Shown: positions 42,292-49,903 of the stretch, piece by piece
How positions within the stretch are numbered: position 1 is the stretch's first letter
Layout: each line of letters opens with the position of its first letter
NCBI GenBank assembly: GCA_964465125.1
Contig: CAYXIO010000015.1
Coordinates: 8,479 to 72,478 of the forward strand
DNA length: 64,000 nucleotides
Reading direction: 5' to 3'
Origin: CAYOHG01 sp964465125
GTDB taxonomy: Bacteria > Planctomycetota > Phycisphaerae > UBA1845 > Fen-1342
Translations under genes and position numbers: made by a program
The notes under the pieces: model-generated
Told to the model about the DNA's origin: nothing
Databases searched by the model: none
What the model saw: the letters and a program-made list of their open reading frames with translations, nothing else

Positions 42292-43494
42292 CTAGTGAAA
42301 ACCGCTGGTCGCCATCCGCAGGATCGGCAGCAGCAGCGCCACCGCGATGAACATCACCATCGTGCCCATCACGAGCAGCAGCAGCGGCTCGAGCAGTCGC
42401 ACGAACAGGTCGATCTGCCGTCCCGTACGCGCCTCCTGCGTATCCGCGATCTCCACCAGCACCTTCTCCAGCGTATTGCTTTCCTCGGCGACCGCAATCA
42501 TATCGATCATCGCGGGCGGAAACACGCGGCTGGCCCCCAGCGGGACCGTCAGCGACTCGCCCGCCCGCACATTCTCAGCGGCCCGGTCGATCACGTCCGA
42601 CAGGATCGGATTCCCGGCCGATTCCTTCGAGATTCGCAGCGCGTGCAGGATCGGAATCCCGTTGGCCAGCAGCGTGCCGAAGATGCGGCAAAACCGGCAC
42701 AGCGACACCATCGTGTAGATCTTCCCGATCCCGGGAGCGCGCAATTGAAGCTGAGCCCACAGCCGCCGGCCGAAGCTGCTCTGGAACAGGCCGGCCAGGG
42801 CCAGAACGATCACCAGCAAGATTCCCGAAAGCTCCAGATAGTGGTGGCTCAACACGGCACTGATGCCGAAGACGACTTTCGACGCCCAGGGAAGTTGCTG
42901 CTCGGCCAGCAGCGCGCTGATGCTGGGCACGACCAGGACCATCAGCAGCGTGACGGCGGTGAGCGCGGCGCCCAGCAGAACACAGGGGTAAATCAGGGCG
43001 CCGATGAATTTGTTGCGCAGTTCGTCCTGGCGCGCGACGAAGTCGGACAGGCGCGAGAGCACGTCCTCGAGGAAGCCGCCGGTCTCGCCGGCCCGGATCA
43101 TGGAGACGTGCAGGTGCGGAAAGGCATGGGGGTGCTTTTCGAGTGCGTCGGCGAAGGTGTCGCCGCCGGCGACCGAGTCGTGCACCTCGCGCAGCACGCG
43201 CGCCAGCGCGCTGCTGGAGGCTTGCCGGCTGAGCACGCTCAGGCCGCGCAGCATCGGCACACCGGCGCGGAGCAGGTCGGCGAGCTGCTCGTAGAGCACC
43301 CCGACTTTGGAAACGCCGACGCGGCGGGCACGTCCGGTAATCAGTGAGGCTTGGGCCCGAATCTCCTCAAGGTGAACGGGCAGGAGCGAACGGTCGTCCA
43401 GCAGCCGCGCTGCCGCGATCGCCGTGTCGGCAACGATCGTGCCCAACACCTGGTCGCCGGACTGGTTGCGCGCCTTGTACGAAAACGTCGGCAT
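42292..43494 (-). CDS. gspF: type II secretion inner membrane protein GspF
   Basis: A protein of 400 residues with the GspF/PilC architecture: N-terminal 'FSYKARNQSGDQVLGTI', first cytoplasmic domain ('LYEQLADLLRAGVPMLRGLSVL', 'AGGDTFADALEKHPHAFPHLHVSMIRAGETGGFLE' region), two transmembrane helices near 170-195 and 220-240, a second homologous domain ('FGTLLANGIPILHALRIS', 'PAMIDMIAVAEESNTLEKVL') and a C-terminal helix 'LLLLVMGTMVMFIAVALLLPIL'. GspF is the platform protein that contacts the GspE motor and the pseudopilins. It is the first gene of the operon F-G-H-I-J-K-L-M; gspC, gspD and gspE do not precede it. A GGGAG element lies 11-12 nt before the ATG. Confidence 0.95.
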   Translation of the reverse strand: MPTFSYKARNQSGDQVLGTIVADTAIAAARLLDDRSLLPVHLEEIRAQASLITGRARRVGVSKVGVLYEQLADLLRAGVPMLRGLSVLSRQASSSALARVLREVHDSVAGGDTFADALEKHPHAFPHLHVSMIRAGETGGFLEDVLSRLSDFVARQDELRNKFIGALIYPCVLLGAALTAVTLLMVLVVPSISALLAEQQLPWASKVVFGISAVLSHHYLELSGILLVIVLALAGLFQSSFGRRLWAQLQLRAPGIGKIYTMVSLCRFCRIFGTLLANGIPILHALRISKESAGNPILSDVIDRAAENVRAGESLTVPLGASRVFPPAMIDMIAVAEESNTLEKVLVEIADTQEARTGRQIDLFVRLLEPLLLLVMGTMVMFIAVALLLPILRMATSGFH

Positions 43495-43793
43495 TCCGTG
43501 CTCGCTCCCGAACGCATCGTCCGCCGACGCGTCGCCGGGCCAGTTTTCTCTCGGCTCTTATACCCCAGCCACCTTGCCCGGATGCGACCCGAGAACCCGC
43601 GAACCCGGCCCGGTCGAACGGCTCCTCGCTCATCGGCGGCGCTTGTGCTCCCGCCGAGCGCCGCTACAGTATCCGCTGAGAAGATAGTTGAGAACCCACG
43701 AGCGGTTCTGACGCGTAGCGAAACCGATCGGCACTGTCGTGCCACGCCACGAAGATGTCGCCTCCCGCCCGGCGACCGGGGATTGATGTCCGC

Positions 43794-45353
43794 ATGACTG
43801 ACGCGCTAACCTCTTCGAACGCGACCATCGCAGCGTTCACCGGTCTCGGATTGGATCAGGAGCTGGCCGAGGCGATGGACCAGCTCAAGCTCAGCGAACC
43901 CACGCCGATTCAGTGCAGCCTCGTGCCCGCCATACTCAGCGGACGCGACTGCCTGGTGCGGACGCGGCCGGGCACCGGCAAGACCAACGCCTACCTGTTG
44001 CCGATGTTGCAGCGCGTGCGCGCTGAAGGCGGCCTTCAGGCCCTGATCCTTCAACCCACCCGCGCCCTGGCGCTACAGATCGAGCGGAATATCCGCCGCT
44101 TCTCCGGTGTGCGCCCGGTTCGCACGGCGGTGGCCGCCGGGCCAGATCGACCGCACGGCCCGCAGGCTCGGCTTGATCCGGCGCCGGACGTACTCGTTTC
44201 CTCTCCGCGCCGCGCGCTGGAGCTGATCGAGCGCGAGGCGTTGGATCTCTCCAACGTGTCGCTCGTGATTATCGACGAGGCCGAAGCGCTGATCAGCAAC
44301 GACAGCTTCGAGACGCTGGCCGACCTGCTCGACCGCTTTGAGCACGAGCACCAGATCGTGCTGGTCAGCGGGCACTGGACCGACCAGGTCCGCGCGCTGT
44401 CCGATGATTTCATGCACGAGCCGGCTGAGATTGACAACGAAGCCAACAGCGCGGCGGGCGACGCCATTGAGCAGCGCTACGCGCGCGTCGAGAGCGGTGC
44501 GCGTTTCGACGCGCTGCGGGCGTTCTGCCGCGCGGAGCGCGCCAAGCTCGTCATCGTCTTCACGTGCGACCTGGACGCCAGCCGCGCCCTGAACAGCCAG
44601 CTCGACGCGGCCCGGATGGCGGCGCGCTCGATCGACGACGGCCGCATCCGCACGCGCGCCGACCGCGAGCGCCGCCGCAGAGATCGCATGCGCGCCGAGC
44701 TGATCCTGGCGCACGATCCGGCCAGCCCGCGGCTCAGCACCGTGCCTGCCACGCACATCGTGCACATGGACCTGCCCGACTCGTGCGAAGCGTATTTCGA
44801 GCGGCTCGATCAATGTGCGCGGGTGAATCGGAAGGGTTTCTCGCTGGCGTTTGTCGGCGAGGCGGAATCCGACCGGATCGCCGCGATCGAGGCGCGCGGT
44901 CCGCGCCCGCTCCAGCTCGTCGATCCGCCCGCAACCGACGGACTCGAACCCATCGCCGGCGACGCTGAGGACGCCCCGGACGCGCGCGGCCGCTTCAGCA
45001 GGGAGCACGACTCGCGCTCCCAGGATTCACGCAGTCACGACCGGCGCGGCCGGGAGCGCGGGCGCGGCGATCGCGACGACCGCGGACGCCGCGGCGGCCG
45101 GGAGCGCCGCGGCGGGGGTGAACATCCCGCGAGCCGAGACGCGGCGACGGCGCGCAGCATGCCTCCCGGCGGCAGCGAAGGTCTCGCTCCGCCGACGCAA
45201 CCGACCCGCGCCGCGCCGGCACCTTCCCGAAAGGTCGAGCCGATCCGCCGCGATCCGGTGCTCGAAGCGCGCGGCGTTCAGCCCGTCCCGCGCACGCTGG
45301 GCAGCCGCTTCCGTCCCGCGCGGCGCACCAACCGCTTGCGCGCCCCGACTTGA
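43794..45353 (+). CDS. divergent DEAD-box helicase-like protein
   Basis: A protein of 519 residues. The first RecA-like domain is good: Q motif 'EPTPIQ' (35-40), Walker A 'RPGTGKT' (58-64), motif Ia 'PTRALA' (88-93), motif II 'DEAE' (161-164). Motif III is SGH (192-194) instead of SAT. In the second domain the expected 'ARGxD' motif V is missing and motif VI, normally HRxGRxGR, reads 'FERLDQCARVNRKG'. The C-terminal 130 residues are RGG/RD-rich, like many RNA-binding tails. It may bind RNA but its unwinding cycle should be impaired. The start at 43794 is chosen by alignment to the Q-motif; ATG 43755 is also possible. An inverted repeat AGAACC/GGTTCT (43691-43709) lies in the upstream region. 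Confidence 0.8.
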   Translation: MTDALTSSNATIAAFTGLGLDQELAEAMDQLKLSEPTPIQCSLVPAILSGRDCLVRTRPGTGKTNAYLLPMLQRVRAEGGLQALILQPTRALALQIERNIRRFSGVRPVRTAVAAGPDRPHGPQARLDPAPDVLVSSPRRALELIEREALDLSNVSLVIIDEAEALISNDSFETLADLLDRFEHEHQIVLVSGHWTDQVRALSDDFMHEPAEIDNEANSAAGDAIEQRYARVESGARFDALRAFCRAERAKLVIVFTCDLDASRALNSQLDAARMAARSIDDGRIRTRADRERRRRDRMRAELILAHDPASPRLSTVPATHIVHMDLPDSCEAYFERLDQCARVNRKGFSLAFVGEAESDRIAAIEARGPRPLQLVDPPATDGLEPIAGDAEDAPDARGRFSREHDSRSQDSRSHDRRGRERGRGDRDDRGRRGGRERRGGGEHPASRDAATARSMPPGGSEGLAPPTQPTRAAPAPSRKVEPIRRDPVLEARGVQPVPRTLGSRFRPARRTNRLRAPT

Positions 45354-45425
45354 CGGAACGATCGCGGGCCCGGGGTCGGCGAATTCGACCGGCGGGGTGG
45401 CGCACCAACGTCGAATTCGTGTGAG

Positions 45426-47198
45426 ATGCGCCTGAGCTCGCCCGCTGCCTTATCGTCCGCACGCCGCCCCCGCATGCTCGGGGTGTCCCTCGCGCTCGCC
45501 GTCGTGCTCGCCGCGCAGGTCGCGGGCCAGTCCAGCATCGACGTGCTGGCGAGCCGCGAGGACCCCTACGTCAACGAGCGCGTGCTGATCGAGCTGCGCG
45601 TCAAGAACTTCCAGGAGTGCGACGCGCCGGTCTTTCCAGACGTTTCGGGCTGCACCGTCTCGGCCTTCACGACGCCTTCCGACAGCATCTACGCCGACCG
45701 ACTCGCGGTCCGTCGCACACGCACCTACCAATGGGAGGTGACGCCGCGCCGCAGCGGGGACGTGCGGGTCGAGCCGATTCGCGTTCGGGTGGACGGTCGC
45801 GAGCTTCAGACCGTGCCGCTGACACTTCACGTCGGCGGCGACGAAGGCCTGCTGGCGGCCAGCATCACCTGTGCCGAGTCGCGCCTGTTCGTGGGCCAGT
45901 CCGCGTGGTTCACGCTGAACCTCCGCGTCAGAGCGCCGCTGCTCGGGCGCGAGCCGCTCAGCGTCGACACGGTCTACGCGCAGATGGACGGACGCCGCCG
46001 GGGGTTTCCGCCGTTTCCGCCCGCGGAGCGATACGACCGCGAGGTCGAGCACGCGGACGGCGGCGACGTGACGTACTATCGCTTCAGCATTCCGGCCGCG
46101 CTGACGCTGGAGCGAGCCGGGCCGGTCGACCTGTTCGAGAGCGTCGAGGTGCGCGCGCAGTATCCGCTCCGCTTCGGGCGCGACATCCTCGACCGGCTGG
46201 TCGTTCGCGAGCAGCGTCCGCTGAGCATTCTCCCCGAGCTGCACGTGCCCGAGGTCGAGCCGTTGCCCGGTCGGGGCCGCCCGGCCGGCTTCAACGGCGC
46301 CGTCGGACAATTCGAGCTGAGCGCGAGCGCCGCGCCGTCGCCCGTTCGCGTGGGGGATCCGATCCAGCTCACAATCGAGATTCGCGGCGACGGCGCCCTG
46401 CGCGACCTGCCCGCGCCGCCGCTCGCTTCGCAGACCGCGCTGAACACCGACTTCCGCGTGCCCGAAGAGCTGCCGACCGGGACGTTCGACAACGGCGTAC
46501 GGCGGTTTCAGCAGACGATTCGCGCGAAGCGCGCCGACGTCACGCGGATTCCGCCGATCGAGCTGGCGTATTTCGATCCCGCGAAAGTCGAGTATGCCGT
46601 GGCGCGCACCGCACCCATTCCCATCGAGGTCCATCCCGCGCCGGAGCTTGACCTGGCGGCATTCGCCGGCGACGCGCCGGGAGGTGCGGGCTACGGTGCG
46701 GCGCCGCTGGAGGGCCTGCACGGCAACGACTCGGACGAGCGCAGCCTGCTCGCGGTTGCACCTTCCGTCACGCTGACGGGCGTCGCGGCGGCGCTGGTCG
46801 CTCCGCCGCTCACCGCCGGGATGGCCGCGGCGCTGCTGTGTTGGCGGCAGCGCAGCCGGGGCGCGCCGCGCCGACGTCGTCCCGGGGCCGCCTTGCGGGA
46901 CGCGCGGCGGTTGATCGAGTCACAGCGCGGCGAAGGACCGATCGTCGACGCAGCCCGCATTCGCCGAGCCATGTTGGAGTATCTGGCGACTCGCGCCGCC
47001 GAGCCGGGCGCCGCGCCGAGCGCCGCTGATGCGATTGACTGTCTGCGGCAGCGCGGCGCGCCGGCTGAGCTCGTCGAGCGCTGGCGAGTCCTATTGGAGC
47101 GCGTGGAGTTTGCCGCGTTCGGCGGCGCGGCGGCGGATTCGTCGCTCGCCCAGGAAGCGCTGCATTGCATGGATTCGACGGAGCGCGTGCGCCTGTGA
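45426..47198 (+). CDS. batD: BatD-like protein
   Basis: A protein of 590 residues: signal peptide (hydrophobic core about 19-35), several Ig-like beta domains with the BatD phrases 'VNERVLIELRVKNF', 'VYADRLAVRRTRTYQWEVTPRRSGDVRVEPI' in part, 'LFVGQSAWFTLNLRV', 'VRVGDPIQLTIEIRGDGALRDLPAPPL', 'FRVPEELPTGTFDNGVRRFQQTIRAKRADVTRIPPI' in part, one transmembrane helix near 445-470 and a cytoplasmic helical domain. BatD belongs to the Bat/aerotolerance group, whose members are thought to act in the envelope. The canonical partners MoxR, BatA and BatB are not beside it; instead it follows a DEAD-box gene by 72 nt. The stop overlaps the batE start by GTGA. Confidence 0.85.
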   Translation: MRLSSPAALSSARRPRMLGVSLALAVVLAAQVAGQSSIDVLASREDPYVNERVLIELRVKNFQECDAPVFPDVSGCTVSAFTTPSDSIYADRLAVRRTRTYQWEVTPRRSGDVRVEPIRVRVDGRELQTVPLTLHVGGDEGLLAASITCAESRLFVGQSAWFTLNLRVRAPLLGREPLSVDTVYAQMDGRRRGFPPFPPAERYDREVEHADGGDVTYYRFSIPAALTLERAGPVDLFESVEVRAQYPLRFGRDILDRLVVREQRPLSILPELHVPEVEPLPGRGRPAGFNGAVGQFELSASAAPSPVRVGDPIQLTIEIRGDGALRDLPAPPLASQTALNTDFRVPEELPTGTFDNGVRRFQQTIRAKRADVTRIPPIELAYFDPAKVEYAVARTAPIPIEVHPAPELDLAAFAGDAPGGAGYGAAPLEGLHGNDSDERSLLAVAPSVTLTGVAAALVAPPLTAGMAAALLCWRQRSRGAPRRRRPGAALRDARRLIESQRGEGPIVDAARIRRAMLEYLATRAAEPGAAPSAADAIDCLRQRGAPAELVERWRVLLERVEFAAFGGAAADSSLAQEALHCMDSTERVRL

Positions 47199-48046
47199 GA
47201 GCCCCGCGACGAGATTCGCCCGCTGCGCGCCGCGGCCTGGCGGTCGCAATCTACCTGTGGCTGGGCGGCGCGTCTCTGCTCGCGCAGGCTGCGGACGCGC
47301 GCGCGCTGCTGCGATCGGCGATGCAGTCGTACGATCAGGCGATGGACCTCGTGGCACGCGACCCGCAGGCGGCGATCGAGGCGTTTCATCAGTCGGCCGC
47401 CGGCTTCGAAGGGCTCGCCGCCCTCGGCATTCGAAACGCGTCGCTCGAATACGACCTGGGCAATACCTACGCGCGGCTCGGCGACTCGGGCCGCGCGATT
47501 CTGCACTACAAGCGCGGACTGCGGCTGAACCCCGCGCACGCGCACCTGGCGGCGAACCTCGATTTCGCACGGCAGCGCGTGCGCCCCCTGATCGCGGTGA
47601 GCGGCCGGCAGCAACTCGCCGAGCGCCTGCTGTTCTGGAATCGCTACACCACCGACGTGCAGCGCTTCTGGCTCTGCGCCGCGGGTTCGATCCTCGGATG
47701 GGCGCTGCTGCTGGGTTGGTGGCACTCCCGTCGAGCCGCACTGCTGCCGCTGTCGGCTCTGGCGATCGTGCTGGGGGTTGCGAACGGCGCGTCGGTCGCG
47801 TGGGAACACACCGAATCAGCCCGGCGCCCCGAAGCGGTCATCGTCGCGGGTTCGCCGACGCTGCGGCTGGCCCGCGGCGAAGGCGCCGAGCCCGCCCGAA
47901 ACGAACCGCTCGGACCGGGTGTGGAGCTGCGCATCCTCCAGGAGCGCGCCGGCTGGATCGAAATCGAACTTGCCGACGGGCAAACCGGATGGGTGCCCGA
48001 CCGCGGCATCGAACGCATGCAGACGCTGCCGGCCGCGTCGCGCTGA
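47195..48046 (+). CDS. batE: BatE-like TPR/SH3 membrane protein
   Basis: A protein of 283 residues. An N-terminal signal or transmembrane segment is followed by TPR repeats ('AIEAFHQSAAGFEGLAAL', 'SLEYDLGNTYARLGDSGRAILHYKRGLRLNP', of which the D-L-G-N-x-Y-x-R-x-G pattern is typical of BatE), two transmembrane helices (about 155-200, 'FWLCAAGSILGWALLLGWW' and 'ALLPLSALAIVLGVANGA') and a C-terminal SH3-like domain ending 'GWIEIELADGQTGWVPDRGIERM'. This is the BatE order in planctomycete and bacteroidete bat operons. The GTG start at 47195 overlaps the batD stop, so the two are coupled. Confidence 0.87.
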   Translation: MRAPRRDSPAARRGLAVAIYLWLGGASLLAQAADARALLRSAMQSYDQAMDLVARDPQAAIEAFHQSAAGFEGLAALGIRNASLEYDLGNTYARLGDSGRAILHYKRGLRLNPAHAHLAANLDFARQRVRPLIAVSGRQQLAERLLFWNRYTTDVQRFWLCAAGSILGWALLLGWWHSRRAALLPLSALAIVLGVANGASVAWEHTESARRPEAVIVAGSPTLRLARGEGAEPARNEPLGPGVELRILQERAGWIEIELADGQTGWVPDRGIERMQTLPAASR

Positions 48047-48081
48047 GCCGCGGTCCGGGCGTTGAGGCCGCGGCGGAGACC

Positions 48082-49860
48082 TTACGGCCTGGTCTGGATG
48101 TTCAGCTCGCCGCCCTCGCCTTTCTGATTCTCAAAGCGGACTATCTTGCGGCCGGCCTTGACCAGGAACATCAGGCACATCTCGGCCTCGTCCTGGTCAT
48201 TCCACTCGCGGAACTCGATGCTCTTGAAATCGAGCATGCTGCGGTGTCCGGGTTCGAGCTGATCGTCGGGCGGGCCGTTGTAGAACAGCTCGAGATAAGG
48301 CTTCCCGCCGCGGGTCACGATGGCGTAGTAGCCGGCCAGAGGCACCTTGTCGCCGGTGTCGTCCTGGACGAAGTACTGACTGACCTGGGCGATGTAGTTG
48401 AATACGTCACCCACCAGCGTGCGGGCCTCCTTGGGCTTGTAGCGGATCTGCACCAGCCGGTAGCCGTCGGGCACGGCGAAGCGCTCGGCGACTTCCTGTC
48501 CCTCGCGACCCTCGAAGCGCTCCTTGGGCCCCGAAATGCGGCTCTTAACGATGGTGTTGCCCTTGATTTCCGCGCCCGAGCGTCGCGCTTGCTCCGCAAC
48601 GATGCCGAAGGGAAGCCCGTCGCTCTCGCCGGACTGGTGGCTGAGCACGTCGCCGATGAAGCGCCCACTGCCACGGCTGACGTCGCCCTGCCCCTCGGCG
48701 GCGGTCGTCGAACCAGCCGCAAGTGGGCCGGTCGGCGCGGCGGCGGCGGGTTCGCCCTTGAGCGCGGCGCGGGCGTGACGACGATACTCAACGAACTGCG
48801 GGCGGAATTCCTCGCTGACCTGAAAGTACACGTCAATGAAAGCTTCACCCTCCGCGGGCAGCGCAAAGTTGTTGTCCGGATCAACGATCCGCGCGGCATC
48901 CTTGTCCAGGCGGCTGTCCGCGCCCGTGATGATCCGCGGAATGTACTGTGCCGGCACCGAATTCTCCGTTCCGACCAGCCGGATCATCGACGGCCGAAAC
49001 AGGTGCAGCCGGTTGTGCTGGTCGCTGTCGGCGGCGGGATTCAGCAGCGCGAGCCGCGCGCCCAGCAGACGCATCCCGGTGGGGACTCGGTAATTCACGT
49101 TGGTGAACGGGGGGGTGCTGTTGGTTTCGGTAGGGACCTCGCGGCGATAGCGCCCCTCGAACTCGCCCTTCTGCTCCCACCAGCTTTCGACCTTCAGACC
49201 CTTCGAGAATCCGTCGCCGTTCTTCTTGTCGCGGCGCGGCGCGGGCGAGGACTGCGGCTGAACGGTGTTGGACGAATAGTAGATCGAATCGACGAAGTCC
49301 GGATACACGCTCGCGAAGGTGGTGCCGCCCTTCAGTGCGCCGTTGCTGAGCATGTTGAACAGGCCGACGGCGAACTCGTCGGAGCGCGTCCAGAGCGACT
49401 TCCGCTCGAACTTCACGATGGCCGCGTTGTCCGGATCGTTCTCGTCGGAGCGCTCGTAGCGCGTGAAACCCATGACCGTTCCGCCGACCGGGAGCATCTG
49501 GACGGCCAGGGCGAGCACGCCGACGTTGACCTGCGCGATGACGAATCCGCAGGCCGCGGCGCCGGCCCAGTCGATCTGCATGGGCACGCTGACGTTACCG
49601 CGGACGAGGTTGTCGGCGGCGGACCGCAGCGCCAACAAGGACAGCGCGTAGAGCAGAATCAGGCAGCACGGTTCGGTATACGCCGGCGAGATCTCGAAGC
49701 TGCGTGTGACCCACTCGTTGAGTGCTTCGTAGAAGCCCAACGAGATGCACAGCGAGGCGATCGCGCAGAAGGCGTTGATCAGGCCGCTGTACACGCCCCA
49801 GATCGAGTTCATGAACGTAATCGCCAGGACCAGGATCAAGGTCGCGACGTTCAGTCCCAT
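48082..49860 (-). CDS. large CvpA-like membrane protein
   Basis: A protein of 592 residues. The first 130 residues contain four transmembrane helices ('VATLILVLAITFMNSIWGVYSGLINAFCAI' in part, 'LCISLGFYEAL', 'CCLILLYALSLLALRSAAD', 'WAGAAACGFVIAQVNVGVLALAVQ') with the layout and the conserved small-residue pattern of CvpA-family proteins. The remaining 460 residues are hydrophilic: a segment with 'GLFNMLSNGALKGGTTFASVYPDFVDSIYYSS', several beta-rich stretches and charged linkers. ATG 49860 has a perfect GAGGAG 6 nt upstream. It is the third gene after pilT and the pseudo-ATPase (43 nt), so it may be their membrane partner. CvpA in enterobacteria affects colicin V export and envelope integrity; function here unknown. 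Confidence 0.72.
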   Translation of the reverse strand: MGLNVATLILVLAITFMNSIWGVYSGLINAFCAIASLCISLGFYEALNEWVTRSFEISPAYTEPCCLILLYALSLLALRSAADNLVRGNVSVPMQIDWAGAAACGFVIAQVNVGVLALAVQMLPVGGTVMGFTRYERSDENDPDNAAIVKFERKSLWTRSDEFAVGLFNMLSNGALKGGTTFASVYPDFVDSIYYSSNTVQPQSSPAPRRDKKNGDGFSKGLKVESWWEQKGEFEGRYRREVPTETNSTPPFTNVNYRVPTGMRLLGARLALLNPAADSDQHNRLHLFRPSMIRLVGTENSVPAQYIPRIITGADSRLDKDAARIVDPDNNFALPAEGEAFIDVYFQVSEEFRPQFVEYRRHARAALKGEPAAAAPTGPLAAGSTTAAEGQGDVSRGSGRFIGDVLSHQSGESDGLPFGIVAEQARRSGAEIKGNTIVKSRISGPKERFEGREGQEVAERFAVPDGYRLVQIRYKPKEARTLVGDVFNYIAQVSQYFVQDDTGDKVPLAGYYAIVTRGGKPYLELFYNGPPDDQLEPGHRSMLDFKSIEFREWNDQDEAEMCLMFLVKAGRKIVRFENQKGEGGELNIQTRP

Positions 49861-49903
49861 GGACGGCTCCTCATCTGCATCTGCGTGGCGCAACGCGCGC
49901 GGG

